Shown: positions 29,235 through 38,945, counted from the stretch's first letter. The stretch: DNA of 64,000 nt from Xanthobacteraceae bacterium (GCA_029239875.1 JARBUD010000006.1:62001-126000); one strand, 5' to 3'. Made by a program: numbers and translations. The notes: a model not told the origin generated them from the letters alone.

Positions 29235-30602
29235 TCAGGGGACGGGAACAAGGGCATTGGAGGCGGTATCGACCTTGACCAGCTTGCGCACGCTGGCGCT
29301 TGCGACGATCTCGCCCTTTCCGGCAAAGGCTTCGTGGTTCTTCTCGATGTCGGCCGGAACATACCGATAGTTCACCATCAGCCCGGCGGCCTGGGTGATG
29401 CCCTTCGCCGACAGGTCGCCCATCGGGTTGACGCGTTCCAGCCGCGCGCCGTTGCCCAGATGGAAGCGGGCCACCGGATCGACCGGTCCGCCTTTAGACG
29501 TGCGGGCGACGAGCAGATAATAGCCGCCGAGGGGAGCGAGGACGCCCGTAAGCTCCTCGCGCAGTTCAGGCTTCTCCGCCCAGTCCGGGGCATCGAGCTT
29601 CTCCAGCGCTTTGCGGTCGGCGGTGGTAAGCACGGCGCTGCTCTCTGCCCGGCGCTCGGCATCCAGCCATTTGCGAAAGCCGGGCACGGGCGACAGCGTG
29701 ACGAAGGTCGAGAGGGAGGGAAGCTCGCGCGAGATCTCCTCAAGCACCTGCTTGATCAGGAAGTTGCCGAAGGAGACGCCGGCGAGGCCTTTCTGGCAGT
29801 TGGAGATGGAATAGAAGACGGCGGTGGTCGCTTCCCGCGGCTGCAGGACCTTGCGGGTCGGATCGAGGATCGGCCGGATCGCACCGGGTGTCTCCTTCAT
29901 CAGGGCGACCTCGACGAAGATCAGTGGCTCGTCGACCAGCGCGGGATGGAAGAAGGCGTAGCAGCGCCGATCCGGTGAATCGATGCGCGAGCGCAGATCG
30001 TCCCAGTCGCGGATGGCGTGGACGGCCTCGTAGCGGATGATCTTTTCCAGGACATTGGCTGGCGTCGACCAGTCGATGCGCTTCAGCACCAGAAAACCCC
30101 GGTTGAACCACGACGAGAACAGGTGCGCGAAATCGCGGTCGACCTCGGCGAAGTCGCGCCGGCGCGCCATGGCGTCCATGAGCTGCTCGCGCATGCGCAC
30201 AAGCGAGAGCGTACCACCCGGTGCGAGATTGAAGCGGCGGAAGAGCTCCTGCCGGCGCGGCTCGCTCGCCCGGTGCAGGTCGGGTGCGGCGGCCGGCCCG
30301 TTGCGCCCGTAGGCGTCGAGCGCGCTTGCAAGCCGGCGTGGATCGGGGCCGAACTTCTCGGCGAGCACCTCGAAGAAGGCGATGCTCTCGCCGATCTTCA
30401 TATGCGCGTAGCGGTCGAGGATGTCCGCCGCGAGGGCGACGCCGGAAGCTTCGCCGCGGCCGGAAAGGAGCGTCTCGCAGCGCTCGGCGAGCGTTTCCAC
30501 CCGCGTCGCCCCGCTCACCCGCTGCGAGCGGTCGAGCAGGGTGCGGCCGCGCTCCGCGATGGAGGTCAGAAGGTCCGCTACGAAGGAGGCGTTCGATCCC
30601 AT
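29235..30602 (-). CDS. matA: Malonyl-CoA decarboxylase
   Basis: Converts malonyl-CoA to acetyl-CoA and CO2 (455 aa). The N-terminal helical domain is followed by a GNAT-fold catalytic domain. FHPALVDEPLIFVEVALMKE, VFYSISNCQKGLAGVSFGNF, FVTLSPVPGFRKWLDAE and ARFHLGNGARLERVN are diagnostic blocks, the last carrying the catalytic-site His. First gene of the malonate operon, opposite matR across a 186-bp region with a palindromic operator. Confidence 0.93.
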   Translation of the reverse strand: MGSNASFVADLLTSIAERGRTLLDRSQRVSGATRVETLAERCETLLSGRGEASGVALAADILDRYAHMKIGESIAFFEVLAEKFGPDPRRLASALDAYGRNGPAAAPDLHRASEPRRQELFRRFNLAPGGTLSLVRMREQLMDAMARRRDFAEVDRDFAHLFSSWFNRGFLVLKRIDWSTPANVLEKIIRYEAVHAIRDWDDLRSRIDSPDRRCYAFFHPALVDEPLIFVEVALMKETPGAIRPILDPTRKVLQPREATTAVFYSISNCQKGLAGVSFGNFLIKQVLEEISRELPSLSTFVTLSPVPGFRKWLDAERRAESSAVLTTADRKALEKLDAPDWAEKPELREELTGVLAPLGGYYLLVARTSKGGPVDPVARFHLGNGARLERVNPMGDLSAKGITQAAGLMVNYRYVPADIEKNHEAFAGKGEIVASASVRKLVKVDTASNALVPVP

Positions 30603-30719
30603 GGCTGTTCCAGCGTTCGATGTTCGCTAACGACCCGCCGGGAGGGACGGGTGCCTGGAATGCACGAGGACTGCGATTTCGGTATCGAGTGAAGGCGAAT
30701 CTGCATCTAAAGTCAATCA

Positions 30720-30733
30720 TCAAGTATACAAGA
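30720..30733. promoter_or_regulatory. Palindromic MatR-type operator
   Basis: TCAAGTATACAAGA, a dyad of form TCWWGTATACWWGA, in the matA-matR intergenic region. Rhizobial MatR is reported to bind a TCTTGTA/TACACGA-like palindrome, which this resembles closely. Expected effect is repression of matABPQM (and possibly matR) until malonate or malonyl-CoA is present. Confidence 0.7.
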
Positions 30734-30788
30734 TGTCTCCTCTTGCATTGCGGCATGGAAGGTGGCTTCCTGCGGACGGAGGTATGCC

Positions 30789-31454
30789 GTGCGTGGTGAA
30801 CAGACCCCGAGGCTTCGCGAAGCTCTCGAAGAGGATATCGTTTCAGGCCGGCTGCGCCCGGGACAGAGGCTCGACGAGGCCGGCCTCGCCAAGCGTTTCG
30901 GCGTGTCCCGCACGCCAATCCGGGAGGCGCTGATCCAGCTCTCCGCCTCCGGCCTCGTCGATATGCGTCCCCGGCGAGGTGCCTATGTCGCGCTGCTCGG
31001 TCCGCGCGAACTCGTCGAATCCTTCGAGCTCATGGCGGAGATCGAGGCCTCCTGCGCGCGCCTCGCGGCCCAGCGGCTCGGAGCGGCGGATCGCGCCGCG
31101 ATCAACGAGGCGCATGCGGCGTGCTGCGAGGCCGTGACGGCAGGCGACGACGATGCCTACTATCCCGCCAATGCCCGCTTCCATGCGGCGATCTATGCGG
31201 CGACGGGAAACCGCGTCCTGCGGGCCGAGGCGATACGGCTGCAGACCGCGCTACAGCCCTATCGGCGCCTTCAACTCAAGGTGCCGCGGCGCATCGCGGC
31301 GTCGCTCGCCGAGCACGAGGCCATTCTGCAGGCCCTGCTGGAAGGGGACGGCGTCACTGCGGCGGAGCGGATTCGCGCCCATGTGCTGGTGCAGGGCGAG
31401 CGGTTCATGTCGCTGCTCGCCGCCCTGCAGCAGGAGACCGAAACGACCGATTGA
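30789..31454 (+). CDS. matR: GntR family (FCD) regulator of malonate genes
   Basis: A 221-residue GntR regulator: winged HTH (LDEAGLAKRFGVSRTPIREALIQLSASGLV) and an FCD effector domain with HAAIYAATGN and EHEAILQALLEGD, whose His residues bind metal in the family. Start GTG 30789 is preceded by GGAGG; the ATG at 30784 is out of frame and the ATG at 30762 lies before the Shine-Dalgarno. Divergent from matA, so the MatR role is inferred from context and operator. Confidence 0.85.
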   Translation: MRGEQTPRLREALEEDIVSGRLRPGQRLDEAGLAKRFGVSRTPIREALIQLSASGLVDMRPRRGAYVALLGPRELVESFELMAEIEASCARLAAQRLGAADRAAINEAHAACCEAVTAGDDDAYYPANARFHAAIYAATGNRVLRAEAIRLQTALQPYRRLQLKVPRRIAASLAEHEAILQALLEGDGVTAAERIRAHVLVQGERFMSLLAALQQETETTD

Positions 31455-31481
31455 TCTCGCGGCGCTCTTAGGCGCGGCGCG

Positions 31482-32264
31482 TCACCCCAGATACGCGCCG
31501 CCGTTCACGTGCAGGGTCTGTCCGGTGATGTAGCGGGCGGCCGGGCCGCTGAGGAAGCGGACCATGGCGGCGACCTCGTCCGGCGTGCCGCGCCGCCCGA
31601 GCAGGTTGGCGGTCGAGGCGTGGTGATGGGGACGGTGGCCATCCCCACGTACGGTGTCGATCAATCCCGGCGAGACGAGGTTCACCGTCACGCCGCGCTC
31701 CGCCATCTCATGCGCGAGCGCCCGGGTGAGACCGTCCAAACCCGCCTTGGCCGCGACGACATGCGCCCGGTTGCGGGCGCCGATATGGGCGGTGAGGCCG
31801 CCGATATTGACGATCGTTCCTTCGCCGGAACGCGAGAGCGGCTCCAGCGCCGCCTTGGCGAGCAGGAAGGGCGCGTCGAGCGCGAGCGTCATCACCTCGC
31901 GCCAGCGTGCGTAGGTCAGATCGTCGAGCGGCGCCTCGCTGCGTATGGCGGCGTTGTTCACCAGGATGTCGAGGCGCCCGAAGGTGTTGAGGCTCGCTTC
32001 GACGATGGCCGTCACCTCATCCGGCTGCGTGACGTCGCCCAGCATGCCGAGCGCCCGGCCGCCGGCCGCCTCGATCGTGGCCACTACGGCGTCCACCGCC
32101 TCGCGGTCGTGGCGTCCCACCACGACAACGGCCGCTCCGCCCTGCGCGAGCGTAAGCGCGATGGCCCGGCCGATGTTGCGCGACGCCCCGGTGACGAGCG
32201 CGACGCGCCCCGCCAGTTCCTGGCCTGCGAAGGCGAATGCCTGTGGAACGAGCGTGTCCATCAC
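31482..32264 (-). CDS. SDR family oxidoreductase lacking the catalytic Tyr
   Basis: Rossmann-fold short-chain dehydrogenase, 260 aa. The cofactor loop is TGASRNIG (Asn replaces the usual Gly), followed by NNAAIRSEAP (NNAG-like). At the catalytic position the sequence reads NRAHVVAAKAGL: Lys is present but the Tyr of YxxxK is Val, and the usual Ser is missing in IVNIGG. The fold is certain but classical redox chemistry is doubtful; a relative using other residues, or a binding or dehydration role, is possible. Last gene of a six- to seven-gene minus-strand operon, overlapping the PrpD gene by 4 bp. Confidence 0.82.
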   Translation of the reverse strand: MMDTLVPQAFAFAGQELAGRVALVTGASRNIGRAIALTLAQGGAAVVVVGRHDREAVDAVVATIEAAGGRALGMLGDVTQPDEVTAIVEASLNTFGRLDILVNNAAIRSEAPLDDLTYARWREVMTLALDAPFLLAKAALEPLSRSGEGTIVNIGGLTAHIGARNRAHVVAAKAGLDGLTRALAHEMAERGVTVNLVSPGLIDTVRGDGHRPHHHASTANLLGRRGTPDEVAAMVRFLSGPAARYITGQTLHVNGGAYLG

Positions 32265-33643
32265 ATGCCCTGCCGGGCAGCGGTCAGATCAACGTCGCCG
32301 CCTCGGGCGAGGGCGGCGAGCGCGTTTCGCAGAGCTCTGACGCTGTCGTCGCCCATGCCGCCAAACTGCAGATTGGCCTCGAACTTTGCCGCCAGTTCCG
32401 CGTCGGGGAGGGGCTCGTGCGCGCCGCCGCGCATATAAGGTTGGCGCAAGGTGACCACGCGGCCGTCGGCCAGCGTTGCTTCGAGGTGGCCGGTGAAGTT
32501 GCGTGGATACTCATCCGTCGGGTCCATCTCGTAGGAGATTTTCGCCGCCAGCGCCTGCACGGCCTGATCCTGCGAGCGCGCGTCGGTGAACTGCCCGAGA
32601 CCGGCGGCGCGGTCGATGAAGGCGACCGCCATGCAATAGGGCGTGGAGAACTTGCCGGCATAGCCGTTCGGAGGGCGATGCTTCGAGGCGAGCGGTTCCC
32701 ACAGGCGGTGAACCGTCCCCTCTCCCACCTTGCAGCGGATGGACACGATGTCTTCCGCACGCACGCCCCCGGCGGCCAGCCTCAGCGCACAGTCGACGAA
32801 GGGTTGGGTCATGGTTCCGCACGCATAGGGCTTGAAGGCCAGGCCCTCGATCACCCAGCGCGTGCCGAGACCCTCCGTCAGTTGATCGAAGTCCGGCACC
32901 TTCGAAGGGGCGAACGCCTTGAACATGCCGTGCGTGCCTTCGAACACGGTGAGGGGTCCGGCGAAGCCGGCGCGCGCGAGATGCACGGCGCGCAGCCCCG
33001 CCTGAGCTGCCGCGCCGGCATGGAGGCGCTTCGTCGAGGAACCGTCGGCGAGGTACTCGATGATGCCCGACGCCAGGCTGCCGGCGATGCCGAGCGCACG
33101 CGCCGTCGTCGCCGCGTCGAGGCCGAGCACGGCGGCGACGGTGACGGTGGCCGCCGGCGCACCGAAGATCGCCGTCGGGTGGAACCCCGCCTTGTGGGTC
33201 GCCTGTGGGGCGACGAGGCTGAGGCGGCACATCAGCTCGGCGCCGATCGCGATGCCGCGCATCACCGCTGTGCCGTCCACACCATGCTGTTCCGCGGCGG
33301 CGAGCGCCGCCGGCACCACCACGGCACCGGGATGCACGGGGCCGCCCTCGAACGTATCGTCGAAGTCCTCGCCATGCGCGGCGGTGCCGTTCACCAGCGC
33401 GGCGTCGTACATGCCGAGCCGGCGCGCATGGCCGAGCGCGGTGCATCGCCCGTCATCGACTGCGCTTGCCAGGCACGCCCTGACGTAGTCGGTCTCGCGC
33501 GCGGCGACGATCAGGCCGGCAATGTCGATCAGCAGGTTTCGGCAGACGGCGCCGGCCGCGGCGTTCGGCTGGGCATGCGCGGCGAAGCTGCCGATCTCCA
33601 GCGCCAGGGGGGGCGCCGAGAGGGTCGTGCTGTGCTGGTTCAT
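32261..33643 (-). CDS. MmgE/PrpD family protein (first of three)
   Basis: Two-domain MmgE/PrpD protein, 460 aa; characterised members are 2-methylcitrate dehydratase, cis-aconitate decarboxylase and iminodisuccinate epimerase. Key blocks are NGTAAHGEDFDDTFEGGPVH (catalytic-site Asp/His region), HKAGFHPTAIFGAPAATV, and KPYACGTMTQPFVDCA. Start MNQHSTTLSAPPLALEIG at 33643 overlaps the TctA stop by 4 bp, so it is coupled to transport. The reaction is probably dehydration or epimerisation of a hydroxy-di/tricarboxylate. Confidence 0.87.
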   Translation of the reverse strand: MNQHSTTLSAPPLALEIGSFAAHAQPNAAAGAVCRNLLIDIAGLIVAARETDYVRACLASAVDDGRCTALGHARRLGMYDAALVNGTAAHGEDFDDTFEGGPVHPGAVVVPAALAAAEQHGVDGTAVMRGIAIGAELMCRLSLVAPQATHKAGFHPTAIFGAPAATVTVAAVLGLDAATTARALGIAGSLASGIIEYLADGSSTKRLHAGAAAQAGLRAVHLARAGFAGPLTVFEGTHGMFKAFAPSKVPDFDQLTEGLGTRWVIEGLAFKPYACGTMTQPFVDCALRLAAGGVRAEDIVSIRCKVGEGTVHRLWEPLASKHRPPNGYAGKFSTPYCMAVAFIDRAAGLGQFTDARSQDQAVQALAAKISYEMDPTDEYPRNFTGHLEATLADGRVVTLRQPYMRGGAHEPLPDAELAAKFEANLQFGGMGDDSVRALRNALAALARGGDVDLTAARQGM

Positions 33644-35160
33644 CCGTGCGCTTCCTGAAGTTTGGCCTTCTCGGCCTTTTCGAGCCTGGCCTTGCGGGCA
33701 TCGCGCACCTCGCGCGTCAGCGAGTAGACGACGAAGCAGGTCGAGGCGAGCAGCAGCCCGACGCAGATGGGATCCTGCAGGAACACCATCATGTCGCCCC
33801 CCGACAGGACGAGGGACCGACGGTAGCTCGATTCCACCATGTGGCCGAGGACGACGCCGAGGATCATCGGCAGGAAGGGGAAGCCGAACATCCGCATGAG
33901 ATAGCCGACCAGACCCAGCGCAAGCGCGATGCCGAGGTCGAAGGTGGCGTTGTTCAGCGTGTAGATCCCCGAGAGGATGAGGGCGAAGATGAACCCGGCG
34001 CGGTAGGGACGCGGCCGGTTCACCAGCCACACCGCGGCCGGCAGCAGCAGCATGCCGACGCCGACCTGCGCGATGATCGCCACGAAGGAGCCGACATAGA
34101 GGCTGTCGATGACCTGCGGGTTCTGCTCGAACAGGCGCGGGCCGGGCAGCAGGCCGTGCATCAGCAGGCCGCCGAGCAGCACCGCGGTCGAATTGGAACT
34201 GGGAATGCCGAAGCTCAGCAGCGGGATCAGCGCGGTGCTCGCCACCGTGTTGTTCGCGGTTTCCGGCGCCGCGACGCCTTCCTCCGAGCCCTTGCCGAAT
34301 TTTTCCGGTGTCTTCGACCACCGGCGGGCCTCGTTGTAGGACATGAAGGCGGCGATGGAGCCGCCGCCGCCGGGCGTCAGGCCCTCGAACAGGCCGAGTA
34401 TGCAACCGATGGTCTGGGACCGCCTCAGCCTGTTCATCATGGCGAGGCTGGGCAGCCGCACTCGCACGGATTCCTTGAGCTCGGTCACGTTGGTCGAACC
34501 GGACTGACTCATCAGTTCGGTCATGGCGAACAGACCGACCATGACGAGCACCGGCTCGACCCCATTGAGAAGATCCGGCACGTCGAAGGTGAAGCGGGTG
34601 ACGCCGGAGATGGGGTCGGTACCGACGGTTGCGATCATCAGGCCGATCACCGCGGCGGCCAGTCCCTTCAACAACGAGCCGCCGGTCATCGAGGCGATGA
34701 CGCTGAGCCCGAGGATGCCGAGGCCGAAATAGGAGGGCGGGGTGAAGGCCAGCGCCAGCCAGGAGAGCGGCTCGGTGAGCAGCACCAGCATGGCAAGGCC
34801 GAACAGGCTGCCGACCACGCCGGACATCAGCGAAATGCCTAGCGCCTCGCCGGCGCGGCCCTGCCGGTTCAGCTCATAGCCGTCGATCACGGTCGCCGCG
34901 GACGAGTTGGTGCCGGGCGTGCGGATCAGGATCGCCGGGATTGAGCCGCCATATTCGGCGCCGATGTAGACGCAGGCGAGCAGCGCGATCGCCATCGCCG
35001 GGTCCATCGTGTAGGTGAAGGGCAGCACCAGCGCCATGGTGATGGACGCGGAGATGCCCGGCAGCGCGCCGCCGAGGATGCCCCAGACGAGGCCCATGAT
35101 GGCGACGGGGATGAGCGGTGTGCCAGTGAGCAGATGGACGATATCCCAGAACATTGTCAT
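33640..35160 (-). CDS. tctA: Tripartite tricarboxylate transporter permease TctA (first system)
   Basis: Large membrane subunit, 506 aa, about twelve helices. GILGGALPGISASITMALVLPF, YGGSIPAILIRTPGTNSSAATVIDGY and SFGIPSSNSTAVLLGGLLMHGL are conserved TctA blocks. Works with a TctB small subunit (adjacent, start/stop overlapping by 1 bp) and a periplasmic TctC protein to import citrate-like acids with an ion gradient. Confidence 0.92.
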   Translation of the reverse strand: MTMFWDIVHLLTGTPLIPVAIMGLVWGILGGALPGISASITMALVLPFTYTMDPAMAIALLACVYIGAEYGGSIPAILIRTPGTNSSAATVIDGYELNRQGRAGEALGISLMSGVVGSLFGLAMLVLLTEPLSWLALAFTPPSYFGLGILGLSVIASMTGGSLLKGLAAAVIGLMIATVGTDPISGVTRFTFDVPDLLNGVEPVLVMVGLFAMTELMSQSGSTNVTELKESVRVRLPSLAMMNRLRRSQTIGCILGLFEGLTPGGGGSIAAFMSYNEARRWSKTPEKFGKGSEEGVAAPETANNTVASTALIPLLSFGIPSSNSTAVLLGGLLMHGLLPGPRLFEQNPQVIDSLYVGSFVAIIAQVGVGMLLLPAAVWLVNRPRPYRAGFIFALILSGIYTLNNATFDLGIALALGLVGYLMRMFGFPFLPMILGVVLGHMVESSYRRSLVLSGGDMMVFLQDPICVGLLLASTCFVVYSLTREVRDARKARLEKAEKAKLQEAHG

Positions 35161-35633
35161 CAGAGCAGCCCCTCGAACAGGGTGCCCACGGGCTGGTTGA
35201 CGCCCAGTAGCTTCACGAAGATCGCCCAGTACAGCACCGCCCCGCCGATCGCGGCGGCTGGAATGGTCCAGCGGCGCGGCGCGCCTTCGTAGAACGCGAC
35301 CGCGCCGATGAGCAGGGCGACGCTCACCAGATAGCCGACATAGGGAAGGATCAGCACATAGACCACGCCGAGGGCGAGGAAGCCCAGCGCGCGCGGCAGC
35401 CTCACGTCGGTCTCCTGCTCGTCCCGGCCATCGGTGGCCGCCGTGCGCCCCGTTCTCAGCGAGCGCAGGAAGAGCGCTACACCGATGAGCGCCAGCACGA
35501 CCGCCAGCGCATGCGGCAGGCCGATCGCGCCCACCTCATCTTCGAGCGTGCTGTTCGCTATGGAGCCGGTCGCGAAATAGTAGCCACCGGCGAGCGCGAG
35601 CAATACGAGGCCGCTCCAACCGTCCTTGTTCAT
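35160..35633 (-). CDS. tctB: Tripartite tricarboxylate transporter TctB family protein (first system)
   Basis: A 157-residue membrane protein with four predicted helices. The order (TM pair, polar loop with RTGRTAATDGRDEQ, TM pair) fits TctB, which is poorly conserved at sequence level; assignment depends mostly on its position between tctC and tctA. Confidence 0.82.
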   Translation of the reverse strand: MNKDGWSGLVLLALAGGYYFATGSIANSTLEDEVGAIGLPHALAVVLALIGVALFLRSLRTGRTAATDGRDEQETDVRLPRALGFLALGVVYVLILPYVGYLVSVALLIGAVAFYEGAPRRWTIPAAAIGGAVLYWAIFVKLLGVNQPVGTLFEGLL

Positions 35634-35731
35634 GTCAGACCCTTCCCGAAGTCGCGCGCAACTGGCTCATGCCTGCGTGGCGCGAGTAGTGGGGCGGCGT
35701 GTCGTTCGCCGCCCGCCGAGGTTGCCGGGCG

Positions 35732-36715
35732 CTACTTGATCGCGCCCGTTTCCTTCAGGAACGCTTCCGTGTTCTGGGCAAAGTTGTTCACGAAAGCCGC
35801 ATAGTCCTTGTGCGGGACAAACTGCGCCACCAGAACTTCTTCCGTGTACCGCTTCTTGTAGTCGGGATCCTGAAGCACCTTCTGGATCGCCTCGTCCCAA
35901 ACCTTGGTCACGTCGTCGGGAAGACCCTTCGGACCGGCCAGCCCGCGGAACTTGATGAGCTGGACATCGTAGCCGGACTCCTTGACGGTCGGCACGTCGG
36001 GCTTCTGCGGCAGCCGTTCCGGATTGAAGGTCGCGAGCACGCGCACCTTGCCGGCGTCGAGCTGCGAGCGGATCTCCTGGAACTCGCCGATGCCGATGTC
36101 GAGCGTGCCGTTGAGCACGTTCAGCATCATGTCGCCACCACCCTCATGGGTGACGATGGCCGGATTGACGCCGGCGGCACGCTTGAGCTGCTCGGCCGCT
36201 TGGCGCTCCAGCGAGGCCGGGTTCGCGGCACCCCACTTCCCGCGCTCGGTCTTCGCCTTGTCGATGACGTCCTGAAGCGTCTTGTAGGGACTGTCGGCAC
36301 GGGTGAAGACCACCTCGCTATCGGCGAAGATGTTCGCCAACGGCTCCAGGTCTTTGTAGGTCTTGGGCGGCTTGCTGAGCAGCGAAGTATACACATAGGT
36401 CGGCGTGGTCGCGTAGAACACGCTGCCATCCGGCGGTGAGCCCGCGACGCGCGCGACGGCCTTGGCGCCGCTGCCGCCCTGTACGTTCTCGACCACGAAG
36501 GTCGCGTTGATGTACTTGCCGAGATATTTCGACAGCTCGCGCACGAAGACATCCGACCCGCCGCCGGGGCTCGAATGGGTGATCAGCGTCACCACCTTCT
36601 GCGGATAGGGCGCCGGATCGGCCGTAGCCGTGTCGGAGAAGAGGCCGCCACCCGCGAGGGCAGCGGCCAACACCAGCGCCGTACCGGCGCGTGTCAGGCT
36701 CGCATTGAAGTCCAT
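35732..36715 (-). CDS. tctC: TctC/Bug-type periplasmic binding protein (first system)
   Basis: Bug-family receptor, 327 aa. Signal peptide through about residue 32 (LAAALAGGGLFSDTATA), then YPQKVVTLITHSSPGGGSDVFVREL, the strand-loop-helix that binds the ligand carboxylate in Bug proteins. VVENVQGGSGAKAVARVA and DVPTVKESGYDVQ are also conserved. It lies in the same operon as tctBA, 98 bp upstream, and downstream of a PrpD gene. Confidence 0.9.
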   Translation of the reverse strand: MDFNASLTRAGTALVLAAALAGGGLFSDTATADPAPYPQKVVTLITHSSPGGGSDVFVRELSKYLGKYINATFVVENVQGGSGAKAVARVAGSPPDGSVFYATTPTYVYTSLLSKPPKTYKDLEPLANIFADSEVVFTRADSPYKTLQDVIDKAKTERGKWGAANPASLERQAAEQLKRAAGVNPAIVTHEGGGDMMLNVLNGTLDIGIGEFQEIRSQLDAGKVRVLATFNPERLPQKPDVPTVKESGYDVQLIKFRGLAGPKGLPDDVTKVWDEAIQKVLQDPDYKKRYTEEVLVAQFVPHKDYAAFVNNFAQNTEAFLKETGAIK

Positions 36716-36772
36716 TTTCGTTCCTCCCAGAAAGGCGGCACCTCTTCGGGTGCTCGCCGGTTCGCTTGTCGT

Positions 36773-38209
36773 CTATCCCGCCACCGTCTCCAGTTGGTCG
36801 ACTTCCGCCGCCGACAGCAGGTTCATCAGCCGCGCGATGTCGGCGCCGGTATCGAGGCTGCGGGCGAGGGCGAGAACCTCCCTCTGCGCACGCTCGTCCA
36901 GCACGCCTTCCGCGCACATGTGGAACTTGCCGTCGAGGTCGGCGTCGCTGATGGGGTTCAGAGGACCGCCGCGGTAGCGCTCGTCGGCCCACTGCACGAG
37001 GGTGCGCCCGTCCTTGGTATCCACCTCGATGCGCGAGCGGATGAGGTCGTAGCCGAGCGCGTCGATTGCCGGATCACCGATCACGTCGGTGCGCGCCTGA
37101 AGGTCCTGCATCGCCACACCGGCGACGAAAGCATCCTCGAACTCGTGGTGACTGGCGCGGCGGCGCAGCACGATCATCGCGAGCAGCGCCGGCATGGAGA
37201 ACTTCGCCTGAAGGTGGTTGCGGGCAATGGGGTAGCGGATCGGCTCGATGATGTTCTTGCCGGCGAAGAAGCGGATGCGGGCGACCTCGTCTGGCTTCAG
37301 GTCATGGTCGAGCACCAGCTTGAGCATGGCGTCCATCGACTGGTGCGTGAGGATGCCGGACGGATAGGGCTTGATCGACACGCCGGGGCTGACGATGGTC
37401 AGCGGCGCACCGAAGCCCTGCGCCGCCTTGGCCGGATCGAAGCCTTCGCCCATCACCGAGAAGAAACCCCAGGGGCCGTCGAGCGCGGTCGGATCGGCAT
37501 CGAAGCCGCGTGCGGCCAGCAGCGCGGCCGTGACCCCGTTCTCGCTGGCGCGGCCGACGTGCAGCGGCTTCGTCATGGTGCCGAAATTGACCCGAATGCC
37601 GGCCGCGAGGCTCGCGGCGATGCCCAGGGCATGGGCGAGGCGCGAGCCGGTCAGCCCGAGAAGTTTCGCCGCCGCGACGCAGGCGCCGAAGGTGCCGACC
37701 GTGCCGCTCGAATGATGCCCCCGCCGATAGTGGCGCGGCAGCATCCATTCGGAGATCTTGCACTCCACTTCGAAACCGAGCTGGAAGGCCAGCATGATCT
37801 CGCGCCCGTCGCGCTGCTCCAGCATATCGGCGACCAGGAGTGCGGCGGTCAGCGGCGGAACGGTCGGATGCGTCAGCAGGCCATAGACATGTGCGGGATC
37901 GTGCGAGACCTGCGTGTCGTCCCAGTCATGCGCGTGACCGGCCGTGCCCCAGACGCGGGCGGCGAGGGGAGCGGGAACGCGCCGCTTGCCGGCGACCGGC
38001 AGCGGCGCATCGGCACGTCCGCCCTGATCGAGCGCGTCCTCGATCAGGATACGCACGGAAGGCTCCCGGCTGCCGGCGAGATAAAGGCCCAGGGCATCCA
38101 CGATGCAGCGCCGACCGATGTCCAAGGCCTCGGCCGGAAGGTCGTCATAGGTCGTCGTCTCGAGGAACCGAAGCGTCGCGCTGGTGATGCCGGTCTCGGC
38201 AGCATTCAT
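36773..38209 (-). CDS. MmgE/PrpD family protein (second of three)
   Basis: A 478-residue MmgE/PrpD protein, closer to the copy at 53502 than to the one at 32261: both have AHDWDDTQ- or ADDYDDTQ-like loops followed by AHVYGLLTHPT or DRVYGLLTHPT, and ISIKPYPSG- or SIKPHPSG-like blocks. The ATG at 38209 is preferred since AGGAG is 8 bases upstream; the GTG at 38218 lies within that site. It follows the GntR gene by 20 bp and leads into the TTT genes. Confidence 0.87.
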   Translation of the reverse strand: MNAAETGITSATLRFLETTTYDDLPAEALDIGRRCIVDALGLYLAGSREPSVRILIEDALDQGGRADAPLPVAGKRRVPAPLAARVWGTAGHAHDWDDTQVSHDPAHVYGLLTHPTVPPLTAALLVADMLEQRDGREIMLAFQLGFEVECKISEWMLPRHYRRGHHSSGTVGTFGACVAAAKLLGLTGSRLAHALGIAASLAAGIRVNFGTMTKPLHVGRASENGVTAALLAARGFDADPTALDGPWGFFSVMGEGFDPAKAAQGFGAPLTIVSPGVSIKPYPSGILTHQSMDAMLKLVLDHDLKPDEVARIRFFAGKNIIEPIRYPIARNHLQAKFSMPALLAMIVLRRRASHHEFEDAFVAGVAMQDLQARTDVIGDPAIDALGYDLIRSRIEVDTKDGRTLVQWADERYRGGPLNPISDADLDGKFHMCAEGVLDERAQREVLALARSLDTGADIARLMNLLSAAEVDQLETVAG

Positions 38210-38229
38210 GAAATCCACTCCTGAAGAAG

Positions 38230-38898
38230 CTAGGCGAGATTGGAACCGGCGAGCAGGCGCTGCTTGGCCGACATGACATGAGCCATGTGCGCCGCCTGTG
38301 CGCGGTCGGGGTCGTGAGCCGCGATGGCTTCCACCATCTCGTGGTGCTCGTGATTGGACTCCTGCATCGAGCGCCCCACCATGAGGTTGCGGGCGCGATA
38401 GAGCTGGAGTTGCTTGATGAGCGAGAGGTACTGGCTCGCCAGGATCGGATTGGCCGCGTGGGCGACGATGAATTCGTGCAGCGCGAAGTTCTCCGCCAGG
38501 TAGCGCTCCGTCTCACCCGCCGCGATCGCCTCGTCCATCGCGGTGACGAAGCCGCGCAAAGTGGCGACCTCGTCGTCGGTGGCGCGGATCGCCAGCAGGC
38601 GGCCGGCGAGGGCGAAGAGAAAGGCCCGCACCTCATAGATCTGCGCGGCCTGATCCGCCGTCAGCCGGCGCACGAACACGCCGCGGTTGGGGATCTGTTC
38701 GATCAGGCCGCTCGCCTCGAGCGAACGCAGCGCCTCCCGGATCGGCCCGCGGCTGGTGCCGAAACGGAGAGTGAGCTCCTTCTCGTTGATCCGGTCGCCC
38801 GGCGCGTACTCGCCCCCGAGGATGACCCGCTGGATTTCCTCCTCGATGAGCATGGGCAGGGAGCGGGACTTCAGCAGTTCGATCGCGGGCGTGGGCAT
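38230..38898 (-). CDS. GntR/FCD transcriptional regulator (regulon copy 1)
   Basis: A 222-residue FCD-type GntR regulator. HTH: INEKELTLRFGTSRGPIREALRSLEASGLIE. FCD effector domain: FALHEFIVAHAANPIL and ESNHEHHEMVEAI supply the metal-binding Asp/His set. It is clearly paralogous to the regulators at 49554 and 51354 (shared GTSRGPIREA and NRGVFVRRL stretches). First gene of its operon with a dyad site about 50 bp upstream, so it probably controls itself and the TTT/PrpD genes. Confidence 0.9.
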   Translation of the reverse strand: MPTPAIELLKSRSLPMLIEEEIQRVILGGEYAPGDRINEKELTLRFGTSRGPIREALRSLEASGLIEQIPNRGVFVRRLTADQAAQIYEVRAFLFALAGRLLAIRATDDEVATLRGFVTAMDEAIAAGETERYLAENFALHEFIVAHAANPILASQYLSLIKQLQLYRARNLMVGRSMQESNHEHHEMVEAIAAHDPDRAQAAHMAHVMSAKQRLLAGSNLA

Positions 38899-38945
38899 GC
38901 GCTCCTCCGTCGTCGAAGGCGATCCAATGCCGGTTTTGTCAGCGT

